45,576 nt of DNA from CAYGWX01 sp964353855 [NCBI: uncultured bacterium] (GTDB taxonomy: Bacteria; Edwardsbacteria; CAYGWX01), in assembly GCA_964353855.1 (NCBI GenBank), contig CAYGWX010000013.1, positions 923 through 46,498 on the forward strand, read 5' to 3'. This document shows positions 16,168-24,763 of this stretch, piece after piece. Every line of letters begins with the position of its first letter. The stretch's first letter is position 1. The notes under the pieces were generated by a model. That model saw only the letters and a program-made list of their open reading frames with translations. It had not been told where the DNA came from and searched no databases. Made by a program: the position numbers and the translations under genes.

Positions 16168-17139
16168 TTAAATGACCCCAGCCCTCATGATGTCGTGCAG
16201 GTGAATGATTCCGATCGGCTTCCGGTGGGGGTCCGCAACGATCAGGGCCGTGATGCGATGTTTCTCCAGCAGGCGGACCGCCCCGGCCGCCAGTTCTTCG
16301 GAAGAAATGGTCTTAGGGGTCCGGTTCATCACCTCCGCGACCGGAATGGAAAAGACCTCGCCGCACTTTTCCACAAGACGACGGAGGTCGCCGTCCGTGA
16401 CCACGCCCACCAGCTTCCCTTTCCCATCCACGATGGAGGTTATCCCGCGTTTGGCCGTCATCTCCAAGATCGCATCTTTCATCGTGGCCCGGAGCGGGGT
16501 GATGGGAAGATCCTTTCCCGTGAGCATCAAATCCCTGACCCGGAGCGTCAGGCGTTTTCCTAAGTTCCCCGCAGGATGAAGCAGGGCGAAATCCTCGGGC
16601 GAGAACTTCCTTTCCTTCAAGAGCGCCAGGGACAAGGCGTCTCCCATGGCCAGTGCGGCCGTCGTGCTCGTGGTCGGCGTCAAATCATGGGGGCAGGCTT
16701 CCTCTTCGACGCTGACGTCCAGGATGATATCGCAGGCTTTTCCCAGCGGGGAGTCTGGCCGGCCCAGGATGCCGATGATCGGCACGCCCAGGCGTTTGAA
16801 GGCTGCCACCAGGGTGGAAAGCTCCTCCGTCTCCCCGCTCTTGGAGAGGAGCAGGACCACGCCGTCCTCTTCGACAATCCCCAGATCTCCGTGCAGGGCT
16901 TCCACGGGATGCAGGAAGAAAGCCGGGGTTCCGGTCGACGTCAGGGTGGCTGCGATCTTCTGGCCGACGAGGCCGGATTTCCCCATTCCGGTCACGATGA
17001 CCCGCCCCCGTGTGGCGAGGATCGTCCTCACCGCGCGTTGGAACCCGAGGCCAATCCGGGGAGCCAGGGCGGCCACGGCCACGGCCTCTCCGCGGATGAC
17101 CCGTTTTCCCTCTTGGATGATGGATTGTCTTTTTTTCAT
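16168..17139 (-). CDS. kdsD: D-arabinose 5-phosphate isomerase
   Basis: Interconverts ribulose 5-phosphate and arabinose 5-phosphate, the first committed step towards KDO. At 323 residues it has the usual length. An N-terminal SIS sugar-isomerase domain (about 30-170) shows GMGKSGLVGQKIAATLTSTG, LSKSGETEEL and the PTTSTTAALAMGDAL stretch typical of KdsD. Two CBS domains follow (about 205-320, with the GVVTDGDLRR signature). It is the last gene of the kds run, 54 bases after kdsC, with a hairpin in the gap that could lower its expression. Confidence 0.96.
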   Translation of the reverse strand: MKKRQSIIQEGKRVIRGEAVAVAALAPRIGLGFQRAVRTILATRGRVIVTGMGKSGLVGQKIAATLTSTGTPAFFLHPVEALHGDLGIVEEDGVVLLLSKSGETEELSTLVAAFKRLGVPIIGILGRPDSPLGKACDIILDVSVEEEACPHDLTPTTSTTAALAMGDALSLALLKERKFSPEDFALLHPAGNLGKRLTLRVRDLMLTGKDLPITPLRATMKDAILEMTAKRGITSIVDGKGKLVGVVTDGDLRRLVEKCGEVFSIPVAEVMNRTPKTISSEELAAGAVRLLEKHRITALIVADPHRKPIGIIHLHDIMRAGVI

Positions 17140-17156
17140 GCCTCCGAAAACAGAAG

Positions 17157-17178
17157 GGCTCCGACCGAAATCGGAGCC
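17157..17178 (-). terminator. Intra-operon hairpin between kdsC and kdsD
   Basis: A perfect 8-bp stem GGCTCCGA/TCGGAGCC with a 6-base loop. On the minus strand CTTCTGTTTTCGG follows, which has only a short T run. It is probably an attenuator or a processing site rather than a complete terminator. Confidence 0.5.
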
Positions 17179-17193
17179 TGCGGAAGGGGGACC

Positions 17194-17739
17194 TTACGGT
17201 TCCTCGGCTTCCAGCTCCGCGTAGCAGGACAGGAGAACGTCCCGCCATTTTCCCTGGCGCCTGAGGATTAACTCGACCACCTCGCGCACCGCGCCCTGGC
17301 CCCCCCGGCGCCGGGTCACAAGCTTGGCCACCTCCTTGACCTCCTCCACGGCATTGGCCACGGCCACCGGAAAGCCCACCTGTTTCAACACGGGCACGTC
17401 CGCGATATCGTCTCCGATGAAGCAGACCTCATCCGCTCTCAACCGGTAGCGTTCCATCAGGTCTTTCATCGCCGGCCACTTCTTGCGACGGCCCTGCAGG
17501 ACCTCGATGATATCCAGGTCCTTGGTCCGGCGTTCCACGGACTTCGCCTCCTTGGCCGTGATCACGGACACCAAGAGACCCGCCCGTTTGGCCAAGGCGA
17601 TCCCCTGGCCGTCGTGGACGTGGAATCCGCGCAGCTCCGCCTCTTTACCGGCCAGGGAGGCGTAGTAGATGACCCCGTCGGTCAGGACCCCGTCCACGTC
17701 CATGGCGATTAATTTCAATCCCTTCATCACCTCAGCCAT
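17194..17739 (-). CDS. kdsC: 3-deoxy-D-manno-octulosonate 8-phosphate phosphatase
   Basis: Removes phosphate from KDO 8-phosphate to give free KDO. This 181-residue, capless HAD phosphatase shows motif I DVDGVLTDG near residue 14, motif II S/T in VSVITAKEAKSVERR, and motif III/IV in CFIGDDIADVPVLKQVG, followed by the family's VTRRRGGQGAVREV tail that closes the active site of the tetramer. It begins 8 bases after the kdsA stop codon, so it is translated as part of the same operon. Confidence 0.96.
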   Translation of the reverse strand: MAEVMKGLKLIAMDVDGVLTDGVIYYASLAGKEAELRGFHVHDGQGIALAKRAGLLVSVITAKEAKSVERRTKDLDIIEVLQGRRKKWPAMKDLMERYRLRADEVCFIGDDIADVPVLKQVGFPVAVANAVEEVKEVAKLVTRRRGGQGAVREVVELILRRQGKWRDVLLSCYAELEAEEP

Positions 17740-17747
17740 TGCCTACC

Positions 17748-18575
17748 TCATCCGTGTATAGATTCCACTGCCTGGCGAAGGGTCATGACCTCCTCCAAGA
17801 GCGCTCTCAGCCTTGCCAAGGGGAGCTGGGTGGCACTGTCCGAGAGCGCCTGGTCCGGGTCGGGGTGCACCTCCACGAACAGGCCGTCCACCCCGCAGGC
17901 CACAGCGGCCCGGGCGAGGGGGAAAAGAAACTCCCGCGACCCGCCCGAAGCTCCCCGGGCTCCGCCCGGCCTCTGAAGGCTGTGCGTGGCGTCGAACACG
18001 ACCGGATAGCCCAAGCTCCGCAGGGTGACCAGGCTCCTCATGTCCACGACCAGGTCATGATATCCGAAAGAGGTTCCCCGCTCCGTGACCAATATTTTTT
18101 TGTTCCCAACGGCCTCGCTCTTCTGCACGAGGTACCTCATGTCCTCCGGGGCGAGGAACTGTCCCTTTTTGATGTTGATGGCCCGTTTCGTCTTGGCCGC
18201 AGCCTGAAGCAGGGCCGTCTGACGGGATAGGAAGGCCGGGATTTGAATCACGTCCGCAACCTCGGCGACCGGTTTGACCTCCTCCGTGCCATGCACATCC
18301 GTCAGCACCGGGACCCCGAGCCTCTCCTTGGCTTTCCGGAGAACCGCCAACCCCTTTCGCAAACCCGGTCCGGCATAGGAGCGATGGGAAAGGCGGTTGG
18401 CCTTGACATAGGAGGCTTTGAGGACGAAAGGGATCCCCGCCTTCTCGGCGATGCGAAGTATCCGCTCACCCGTGGTCAGGACCATCCGCTCGCTCTCGAT
18501 GACGCAGGGCCCGGCGATGAGGAAAAGCGGCTGTCCCGGCCCGACTCGCCAGGTTCCGATGGAGACGGTGCTCAC
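17748..18575 (-). CDS. kdsA: KDO 8-phosphate synthase (metal-dependent type)
   Basis: Condenses phosphoenolpyruvate with arabinose 5-phosphate. The 275-residue product starts at a GTG (complement of 18573-18575) whose last two bases form part of the pyrG stop codon (GTGA overlap); the frame stays open upstream to 19379 but that extension is antisense-like sequence inside pyrG. Motifs: [44 protein letters not shown] and [10 protein letters not shown]. The Cys in AGPCVIES is the residue that marks the metal-dependent class (as in Aquifex), where E. coli-type enzymes have Asn. H in DATHS, E in VEVHP and D in the last motif would be the other ligands. Confidence 0.95.
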   Translation of the reverse strand: MSTVSIGTWRVGPGQPLFLIAGPCVIESERMVLTTGERILRIAEKAGIPFVLKASYVKANRLSHRSYAGPGLRKGLAVLRKAKERLGVPVLTDVHGTEEVKPVAEVADVIQIPAFLSRQTALLQAAAKTKRAINIKKGQFLAPEDMRYLVQKSEAVGNKKILVTERGTSFGYHDLVVDMRSLVTLRSLGYPVVFDATHSLQRPGGARGASGGSREFLFPLARAAVACGVDGLFVEVHPDPDQALSDSATQLPLARLRALLEEVMTLRQAVESIHG

Positions 18576-20251
18576 GCCGCGGTCGCCCCTGCGGGGCTCT
18601 GAACCTGGCCTCGCAGGTGCGCCAGGGAGGCGCGGACGAACTCCCGGAACAGGGGATGGGCCCGAGTGGGTCTGGATTTGAATTCGGGATGGAACTGCAC
18701 GCCCACGAACCAAGGGTGGTTCGGAAGCTCGACGATCTCCGCCAGGTTTCCTCCCGGCCAGACCCCGGAGACCCGCAGGCCCTTGGCCTCCAGGGCCTCC
18801 CGGAAGAAATTGTTGAACTCGTAGCGATGGCGGTGCCGCTCCGAGATCAACTCCGCCTCGTAAGCCTGGCCGGCCCTGGTCCCCTGGGCCAGCTGACAGG
18901 GATAAGCGCCCAAGCGCATGGTCCCGCCCAGGTCCACGCCGATTTGCTCCGGCATGATGTCGATCACGGGATGAGGGGTGCCGGGGTCGAACTCCGTGCT
19001 GTTGGCCCGCTCCAGGCCGCAGACGCTCCGCGCGAACTCGATCACCGCGCACTGCATCCCCAGGCAAATCCCGAAATAGGGAATGCCCCTCTCCCGGGCA
19101 TATTGCACGGCCTCTATTTTGCCCTGGATCCCGCGGTGCCCGAACCCCCCGGGGATCAGGACCCCGTGGACCCCGGCCAGGACGTTCGCCACGTCTTCTT
19201 TCTCGATCCGCTCCGAATCCACTTTGCGCACGATGACCTTGGCCCGGTTCGCGATACCGCCGTGGCTCAGGGAGTCGTAAATGGAGCGATAGGAATCCGA
19301 GAGGTCGAGATACTTGCCCACGACCGCGATCTCCACCTCCTCCCGGGGATGGCGGATGACCTCGACCATCTGCTCCCATTCCCGCAAGTCCGCGGCGGGC
19401 GCTTCCAGCCCCAGGCTCTCCACCGCCAGGTCGTCCAGCCCTTCCCTCTTGAGGTCCAGGGGCACCTCGTAAATCGAAGTCGCCACGTCCAGGGCCTGGA
19501 TGATCGCCCGTGGAGACACGTTGCAGAACAGGGCCAGCTTTTCCCGCGCTGACTGTGTCAGGGGCCGCTCCGTGCGGCAGACCAGGATGTCCGGCTGGAT
19601 TCCCACCTCCATCAGCTCGTGCACGCTGTGCTGGGAGGGCTTGGTCTTCATCTCCCCGGAGACCCGGATCGTGGGCACGAGGGTGAGGTGGATGTAAAGC
19701 ACGTTCTGCTTGCCCACGTCCGTCTTGAACTGGCGGATGGCCTCCAGGAAGGGCAGGCTCTCGATATCGCCCACCGTCCCTCCGATCTCGGTGATCACGA
19801 CGTCCACCTTCCCTCCCCGGGCCCCCTTGGCGATCCGGGATTTGATCTCGTCCGTGATGTGCGGGATGACCTGCACGGTCCTCCCCAGATAGACGCCCTT
19901 GCGCTCCTTGGCGATGACCGTGCTGTACACCTTGCCGGTCGTGATGCTCGAATCCTTGTCCAGCTCGGAATGGGTGAAGCGCTCGTAATAGCCCAGGTCC
20001 AGGTCGGTCTCCGACCCGTCGTCCAGAACGTAGACCTCGCCGTGTTGGTACGGGCTCATGGTCCCCGGGTCCACGTTCAGGTAGGGGTCGAATTTCTGCA
20101 GGGAGACCACCAGGCCCCGGGACTCCAAAAGGCGCCCCAGCGAGGCCGAGGCGATCCCCTTTCCCAAGGAGGACACCACCCCGCCCGTCACGAAGATGTA
20201 TTTCGTCGCCTTCTTCGCACTGGGATCAGACACGAGTATATCTCTTTGCAA
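18572..20251 (-). CDS. pyrG: CTP synthase
   Basis: Makes CTP from UTP, ATP and glutamine. The product of about 559 residues has the N-terminal synthetase domain ([46 protein letters not shown]) and a C-terminal class I glutamine amidotransferase domain (PGGFGHRG, nucleophile Cys in FGICLGMQC, His-Glu in GVQFHPEF). The start is uncertain: TTG at 20251 has a GGAAAG-like site upstream, while GTG at 20233 overlaps the kdsB stop by 8 bases and gives a length closer to other PyrG proteins. Position within the kds operon makes sense because KdsB consumes CTP. It overlaps kdsA by 4 bases. Confidence 0.96.
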   Translation of the reverse strand: MQRDILVSDPSAKKATKYIFVTGGVVSSLGKGIASASLGRLLESRGLVVSLQKFDPYLNVDPGTMSPYQHGEVYVLDDGSETDLDLGYYERFTHSELDKDSSITTGKVYSTVIAKERKGVYLGRTVQVIPHITDEIKSRIAKGARGGKVDVVITEIGGTVGDIESLPFLEAIRQFKTDVGKQNVLYIHLTLVPTIRVSGEMKTKPSQHSVHELMEVGIQPDILVCRTERPLTQSAREKLALFCNVSPRAIIQALDVATSIYEVPLDLKREGLDDLAVESLGLEAPAADLREWEQMVEVIRHPREEVEIAVVGKYLDLSDSYRSIYDSLSHGGIANRAKVIVRKVDSERIEKEDVANVLAGVHGVLIPGGFGHRGIQGKIEAVQYARERGIPYFGICLGMQCAVIEFARSVCGLERANSTEFDPGTPHPVIDIMPEQIGVDLGGTMRLGAYPCQLAQGTRAGQAYEAELISERHRHRYEFNNFFREALEAKGLRVSGVWPGGNLAEIVELPNHPWFVGVQFHPEFKSRPTRAHPLFREFVRASLAHLRGQVQSPAGATAA

Positions 20252-20960
20252 GGATTCTTTCCACTTCCTTCACGTCCTCCGGCCGGTCCACGCTGGGCCA
20301 GCCGCTTGAAATCGTTATCACCTTAATCTTCAATCCGTTCTCCAGGGCACGCAGTTGCTCCAGCTTTTCTATCTTTTCAAGTCTGCTCGGGGCCATCCTG
20401 AATAATCGCTGCAGGGCTTCGCGGCGGTAGGCATAAAGGCCGATATGCTGAAGCACCTGCCCCCCTGCCCCTTCCCGGGGATACGGGATCGCCCCCCGCG
20501 AGAAATACAGCGCGAATCCTGAACGATCGCAAACCGTCTTCACGACATCGGGATCGAGGAGAGCCTCTGGACCGGCCGGGGCTGCCAGAGTGCTGATATC
20601 GCACGTTTCATCCTTTGTTAAGGCCCTGACCGCAGCATCGATCGCCTTGGGTTGGATGAGTGGCTCGTCCCCCTGGATGTTTACGACGACCTCGGCTCTT
20701 GTCTTCCTGGCCACCTCAGCCACCCGGTCCGTCCCGCTGCGATGCTTGGCTGAGGTCATCACGACTTTTCCGCCGAACCCCTTGACTGCCTTCTCAATCC
20801 TGCGGTCATCCGTGGCCACGACCACTTCATCGAGGAGTTTAGCCCTCCTGGCCCGTTCGTAGACCCACTGGATCATGGGCTTCCCGGCGATCAAGGCCAG
20901 AGGCTTGCCCGGAAAGCGGGTGGATCTATAGCGTGCCGGGATAACCCCTAAAACGTCCAT
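20226..20960 (-). CDS. kdsB: 3-deoxy-manno-octulosonate cytidylyltransferase
   Basis: Activates KDO as CMP-KDO using CTP. The 244-residue product starts best at the ATG (complement of 20958-20960): it gives [21 protein letters not shown], matching the usual N-terminus; an in-frame TTG 12 bases upstream is less likely. Motifs: [37 protein letters not shown] and [12 protein letters not shown]. The end overlaps pyrG. The gap to apgM upstream is filled with an 8-bp-period array. Confidence 0.95.
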   Translation of the reverse strand: MDVLGVIPARYRSTRFPGKPLALIAGKPMIQWVYERARRAKLLDEVVVATDDRRIEKAVKGFGGKVVMTSAKHRSGTDRVAEVARKTRAEVVVNIQGDEPLIQPKAIDAAVRALTKDETCDISTLAAPAGPEALLDPDVVKTVCDRSGFALYFSRGAIPYPREGAGGQVLQHIGLYAYRREALQRLFRMAPSRLEKIEKLEQLRALENGLKIKVITISSGWPSVDRPEDVKEVERILAKRYTRV

Positions 20961-20963
20961 CTT

Positions 20964-21003
20964 ACCAGTCAACCGTCAAGCTGTCGAACCGTCTAACCGT
21001 CGT
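20964..21003. repeat. 8-bp-period degenerate array between apgM and kdsB
   Basis: Five units of 8 bp on the plus strand, for example ACCGTCAA (20972-20979) and ACCGTCTA (20988-20995). It fills the whole gap between the apgM stop codon and the kdsB translation start. Confidence 0.7.
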
Positions 21004-22214
21004 CAGGCCCCGAACTTCGCCAGCCTCTGGGCATGGGCCAGCATCAGCCGAATTCCTTCTACGGCCGGGAACCTGCCCAGCATCCCCTTGGCGCAGGAGC
21101 GCTCCGAGAACTCGCTAACCTCGTCCGGGATGCAGGTCTTGGCCCGGAGGATGAAGGGCACGGGGTGCCAGGAATGGGACTTGAGCACCGCGGGCGTGGA
21201 GTGGTCCCCGGTTACGACCAGCACGTCCGGGTCCAGGGCGATGAGTTTCGGCACCTGGGCATCCACCTCCAGGATGACCTCCACCTTCTTGCGGAAATTC
21301 CCGTCCTCCCCGTAGCTGTCGGTCTTCTTCACGTGCAGAAAGAAGAAGTCGTACCTCTTGTAGTTCTCCACCAGGGTCTTGAACTCGTCTTCGACCGTCT
21401 CGCCGGTGCGCAGGACCTCCATGCCCACCAGCTGCGCCAGGCCCCGGTACATCGGATAGGTGGCGATGGCACAGGCTCTGAGACCGTAGGCCTCCTTCAT
21501 GCTCGGGATCTCGGGATGCTTGGCGAATCCCCGGAGCAGCACCGAATTGGCCGGATGCTGGGATTTCAGGACTTCGTTCGCCTGCCGGATGAACTCGCTC
21601 ACCACCTCCGCGGTGCGCTTGGCCTCGGGAGTGGTCCCCTGGGGAGGTTTGAGCGGCAACCCCTCCTTTTGCGGGTCCGTATCGTTCAGCTCTCCGGAGA
21701 GCCCCTTCCCGCGAAACAGGATGACGAAGCGGTGTTCCTTCCCTGGTGTGATGAGAACCCGCACTCCGGAGATCTCCTGGATGGCGGACTGCAGAAGCTT
21801 GCAAAGTTCCACGTTCCTCTCGGTCGCGATGCGCCCGGCCCGCCGGTCCGTGATGATCCCCCGGGCATCCATCGTGGCATAATTCCCGCGCACGGCCACG
21901 TCATCCGGGGTGAGCACGAGGTCCATGCCCAGGGCCTCCAGGACGCCCCGGCCGATCTCGTATTTCAGGGGGTCATAACCAAAAAGGGCCAGGTGTCCTG
22001 GCCCGCTCCCCGGGGTGATTCCCGGAGCGACGATGTCCGCCAGGCCGCAGATCCCATGGGAGGTGATCCCGTCCAGGTTCGGCGTGGCCGCCGTCTCCAG
22101 TTCGGTCTTGCGGAGCACCGGGTCCGGGATCCCGCCCAGCCCGTCCAACACCAGGAGGATGAGCTTGGTCCCGTTCTCTATGAGAAGGGGTTTGATGAGC
22201 TCCTGGGAGTCCAT
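21003..22214 (-). CDS. apgM: Cofactor-independent phosphoglycerate mutase, archaeal (ApgM) type
   Basis: Interconverts 3- and 2-phosphoglycerate in glycolysis and gluconeogenesis. The 403-residue protein belongs to the alkaline phosphatase-like superfamily and to the ApgM branch found in archaea and many deep bacterial lineages. Evidence: ILLVLDGLGGIPDP near residue 20, ETAATPNLDGI, PGSGPGHLALFGYDP, RGNYATMD, HVKKTDSYGEDG and VVTGDHSTPAVLKSHSWHPVP with metal-binding Asp and His residues. It starts only 4 bases after the ExeA-like gene, so the two are co-transcribed. Confidence 0.94.
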   Translation of the reverse strand: MDSQELIKPLLIENGTKLILLVLDGLGGIPDPVLRKTELETAATPNLDGITSHGICGLADIVAPGITPGSGPGHLALFGYDPLKYEIGRGVLEALGMDLVLTPDDVAVRGNYATMDARGIITDRRAGRIATERNVELCKLLQSAIQEISGVRVLITPGKEHRFVILFRGKGLSGELNDTDPQKEGLPLKPPQGTTPEAKRTAEVVSEFIRQANEVLKSQHPANSVLLRGFAKHPEIPSMKEAYGLRACAIATYPMYRGLAQLVGMEVLRTGETVEDEFKTLVENYKRYDFFFLHVKKTDSYGEDGNFRKKVEVILEVDAQVPKLIALDPDVLVVTGDHSTPAVLKSHSWHPVPFILRAKTCIPDEVSEFSERSCAKGMLGRFPAVEGIRLMLAHAQRLAKFGA

Positions 22215-22218
22215 CGCG

Positions 22219-23034
22219 TCAAACCGAGAGCCCTAAGTCCTGAGCCACGCTCTCGATGATGGTTTCGTCGATCACCTTCTGCTGGGCCAGGCACCCCTCC
22301 AGGAGGGCGTTATCGCAGATCGTATTGACCGTTCGGGGTTTGCCCTTGGAGTACTGGTACATCAGGTCCAGGGCCTCGGGCGTAAACAGCTCGTCATGCC
22401 GGCCCCCGATCTCCAGGCGGTGTTTCACGTAGTTGGTGGTCGCCTCGGCGTCGAAGGAGGCCAGGCGGTGCTTCATGGCCACGCGCTCCGAGAGCGGGGG
22501 GTCCAGGGCCAGCTTTTCGTCCAGATCCGGCAGTCCGAACATCAGGAACGTGATCATCAGGGTCCCCGCGGCCTCCATGTTCAGGAGCCCGCGCATCTCC
22601 TCCATGACCTCCTGGGACTTCAGCATCTGGGCCTCGTCGATGATGATGATGGCTTTCTTCCCCTGTTCGTGCAGCGCCATCAGCTGGTGGAACAGGGCGG
22701 AGATGATTTCCGCCTTGCCCTCGGGGATCTCCTCCACCCCTACGAGCTGGGCGATCTTGGACAGAAGCCACATCGGGGTCACTTCGGAATGGATGATGAC
22801 CATCAGACCGACTTCATACTGCTCCTCGGGCAGGGTCTCCAGGAGCCTTCTCGAGATCATGGTCTTCCCGGTTCCGATGTCTCCCAGGATGACCCCCAGC
22901 CCGGTCATCTTCTCCGCGGCGTGGGTCAGCTTGACCAACGCCTTGTGATGGGGCGGGTTCTCGAAGAAGAACCGGCTGTCCGGGGCGTTGGAAAAGGGCT
23001 GTTCCGAAAGTCCATAATACTTGATGTAATCCAT
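22219..23034 (-). CDS. ExeA/GspA-like AAA ATPase
   Basis: This 271-residue protein opens with DYIKYYGLSEQPFSNAPDSRFF, the N-terminal signature of ExeA-type ATPases of type II secretion and related AAA proteins. Walker A is GDIGTGKT (about 51-58), Walker B IIIIDEAQ (about 132-139), with a conserved Arg region SERVAMKHRL and the winged C-terminal part (GKPRTVNTICDNALLEG). It lacks the periplasmic peptidoglycan-binding half and membrane anchor of full-length ExeA, so it is a cytoplasmic ATPase whose partner is not in this window. A TniB-like transposition role was considered, but there is no transposase nearby. It heads the transcription unit containing apgM and the kds genes; a perfect inverted repeat sits just upstream. 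Confidence 0.88.
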   Translation of the reverse strand: MDYIKYYGLSEQPFSNAPDSRFFFENPPHHKALVKLTHAAEKMTGLGVILGDIGTGKTMISRRLLETLPEEQYEVGLMVIIHSEVTPMWLLSKIAQLVGVEEIPEGKAEIISALFHQLMALHEQGKKAIIIIDEAQMLKSQEVMEEMRGLLNMEAAGTLMITFLMFGLPDLDEKLALDPPLSERVAMKHRLASFDAEATTNYVKHRLEIGGRHDELFTPEALDLMYQYSKGKPRTVNTICDNALLEGCLAQQKVIDETIIESVAQDLGLSV

Positions 23035-23059
23035 CGTCTTCCTCCGTGGCCTGTGCAGT

Positions 23060-23082
23060 GTAAAATCAACCTTTGATTTTAC
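23060..23082. promoter_or_regulatory. Perfect 10-bp inverted repeat upstream of the ExeA-like gene
   Basis: GTAAAATCAA (23060-23069) and its exact reverse complement (23073-23082) flank CCT. It lies 26 bases upstream of the start codon and overlaps AT-rich sequence that could form a -10 element (TTGCAA about 16 bases further upstream). It could be a repressor operator or a leader hairpin. Confidence 0.55.
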
Positions 23083-23122
23083 AACATCTTGCCTTTCTTT
23101 TGCAAGCCCTATTTAAAATCAA

Positions 23123-23148
23123 GAGGGCGAGGCCTCTGCCTCGCCCTC
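23123..23148 (-). terminator. Terminator-like hairpin before the ExeA-apgM-kds unit
   Basis: A perfect 11-bp GC stem (23123-23133 with 23138-23148, loop CTCT) is followed on the minus strand by TTGATTTTAAAT. It would stop read-through into the operon that begins at 23034. Confidence 0.65.
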
Positions 23149-23151
23149 CCC

Positions 23152-23520
23152 TCGTCATCCTGAGCTTAACTCAGGATCTTTCTTTTTATCACTCGTCATC
23201 CCTGCCTGCCCCGGATTTATCGGGGAACTCGTTTCAGGATCTCGCCGTTAGCTCGTCATTCCCGCCTGTCCCGGATTTATCGGGGCCTGCCCTCGGACTT
23301 TCGGGGCGTAGGCGGGAATCCAGGATTTTTGTAGCGCCGCCATCCATGTCGAAGATCCCGATCTATCGGGAGCGGCAGTAACGAGGGCATCTTGTCCTCG
23401 AAAGCATTGCAGGCACAAAGCTTGCTTGTGCCGAACTTTGGCAGGGTCATCATTCTCGTGGAAGCGTTGCGGAGACCCCGGATTTATCGGGACGAAAGTG
23501 GGAATCCAGGGGCCACTGAG
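23152..23520. repeat. Cluster of interspersed palindromic repeats
   Basis: This gene-free stretch is made of short inverted repeats nested in one another. At 23152-23183 there is a GTCATCCTGAGC...CTCAGGATCT element. GTCATTCCCGCC (23255-23266) pairs with GGCGGGAATCCAG (23311-23323), and that element has an insert built of CCCGGATTTATCGGG-type palindromes. Further copies of CCCGAT/ATCGGG hairpins lie near 23200, 23354 and 23480, and another at 25053-25068. These belong to the widespread GTCATTCCCGC/GGGAATCC class of bacterial intergenic repeats. No coding or RNA gene was found in it. Confidence 0.7.
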
Positions 23521-23589
23521 AGGACTTGATCTCAGCTTTGGAGTAGGTTTGCTCATTCTGTTACAACTTATTAGCTGATAATGACAGGA

Positions 23590-23622
23590 AAGGAGGGGAT
23601 GCCCTAAGGGCATCCCCTCCTT
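23590..23622 (-). terminator. Strong hairpin after the Asp-box protein gene
   Basis: A perfect 15-bp stem (23590-23604 with 23608-23622) with a 3-base loop, 17 bases past the stop codon of the 23640-24698 gene. The T-tract is weak on both strands, but the stem is long and GC-rich. Confidence 0.7.
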
Positions 23623-23639
23623 GTTTGATTGAATGTTTT

Positions 23640-24698
23640 TTACTTTCCCGGTGTCCCCTTGTAAATCCTGTCGCAGGCGCTCATGCAAGGGGCTGCGACA
23701 TAAAGGGTAGTCGTGTTTGTCGGAGCCGTTGGATCAACGGCAATGTCTCTGACCATCATTCCCTCCAGCCCGATTGGTTTCCAGGTTTTCCCGTAATCCA
23801 CCGACCGATGCACCCCTTCTCCTCCCGCGTAAATGACCTGGCTCAATCCTGGGCGGGGGTCAACCGCTACGGGTATCCATGAGCTCCCAAGGGTGTCTAT
23901 ACCCACGGCGTACTTTTCCCAGGTGGTTCCTCCATCCGACGTTCGGGATAAGGTGTCTTCGTTTCTCCCATGGTAGACCACATAATATACCCGCTTGTCA
24001 TCCCAGGGGTCAATATCCATTCGATAGTACCCACCTTCTCTAGCGTCTACCGCGAGCCAAGTGTTACCTCTATCCATGGATTTTAATGTGAGTCTATTAA
24101 TAACGTAAGCGAGTCGGCCCGCATAAAGCACATTTGGATTTTGTTGGCTTTGAACCAAATCTTTGATCTCATCCGGTCCGCTACCGAAAGGGATCATGAG
24201 CGCCCAGTTTGCTCCATAGTCTGTGCTCCGCCAGGGTCCTGCGTAAATGTATGAAGTGTCAAATCTGTCCGGTTGCACATAATCTGCATAAAGATTGGTC
24301 AACTGAGACCATGAGCTCCCGCCGTCTCTGCTTCGCCAGACGCCTCCTCCTGCGCATGCAGCGTATATCACTTGGGGGGAGTTAGGGTCAATGGCCATTC
24401 CACCCCACGCTCCCAGCGCCCACACCTTTGTAAAGCTTCCCCCACCGTCGTAACTCTTCCATATTCCTCCAGAATCGTTCCTTGATGCCACGTAAACTAT
24501 GCTCCCGTTTTTGGGGTCTACAATAATGGCCTGGGCTTCAACCCCTCCCCAGTTCAGCTTCGTCCACGTCCAGACCGTATCCTGCGGTGGTGGCAGAGGT
24601 GGGGGTGGTGTGTAGCGGTAAGCCTTGAGAGGGCTCTGCTTGGAGCAAGTGCATACTGTGCAAATCAATAGGGCGATGACTAATAGTCTGTTCTTCAT
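23640..24698 (-). CDS. Exported Asp-box (BNR/sortilin-like) beta-propeller protein
   Basis: The 352-residue product starts at the ATG complementary to 24696-24698; longer in-frame starts are excluded because the promoter at 24735-24763 puts the transcript start close to 24728. The N-terminus is a signal peptide (MKNRLLVIALLI) ending in a Cys-rich stretch CTVCTC that may serve as a non-canonical lipobox. A proline linker (PPPPLPPP) follows, then at least six S-D-G-W Asp-box repeats (such as SYDGGGSF, SRDGGSSW, STDYGANW, TSDGGTTW, SVDYGKTW), which form propeller blades. No catalytic residues of sialidases are evident, so a binding or scaffold role outside the cell is more likely than an enzyme. 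Base composition is less GC-rich than the neighbours. It is monocistronic. Confidence 0.82.
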   Translation of the reverse strand: MKNRLLVIALLICTVCTCSKQSPLKAYRYTPPPPLPPPQDTVWTWTKLNWGGVEAQAIIVDPKNGSIVYVASRNDSGGIWKSYDGGGSFTKVWALGAWGGMAIDPNSPQVIYAACAGGGVWRSRDGGSSWSQLTNLYADYVQPDRFDTSYIYAGPWRSTDYGANWALMIPFGSGPDEIKDLVQSQQNPNVLYAGRLAYVINRLTLKSMDRGNTWLAVDAREGGYYRMDIDPWDDKRVYYVVYHGRNEDTLSRTSDGGTTWEKYAVGIDTLGSSWIPVAVDPRPGLSQVIYAGGEGVHRSVDYGKTWKPIGLEGMMVRDIAVDPTAPTNTTTLYVAAPCMSACDRIYKGTPGK

Positions 24699-24734
24699 GA
24701 TTGTTTGGAAAGTCCTGCCTGTTCGCATTGAATT

Positions 24735-24763
24735 ATTGTAAGGCATCTTGCTCATTTTGTCAA
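24735..24763 (-). promoter_or_regulatory. Near-consensus sigma70 promoter of the Asp-box protein gene
   Basis: On the minus strand TTGACA (complement of 24758-24763), 17 bases and TACAAT (complement of 24735-24740). This is the best promoter match in the window, and it leaves a leader of about 30 bases. Confidence 0.8.

Noticed and set aside
17748-19379. 543-codon frame that would extend kdsA far upstream
   Set aside because: The extra 268 codons lie inside pyrG in another frame and are Arg/Gly/Pro-rich without motifs; a GTG overlapping the pyrG stop gives the normal KdsA length.
22219-23034. TniB-type transposition ATPase
   Set aside because: The N-terminus and length are ExeA-like, and no transposase, integrase or terminal repeats are found in the vicinity.
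23152-23520. Possible CRISPR array
   Set aside because: The repeats are palindromic, unequal in length and irregularly spaced, with no unique spacers of constant size and no cas genes.
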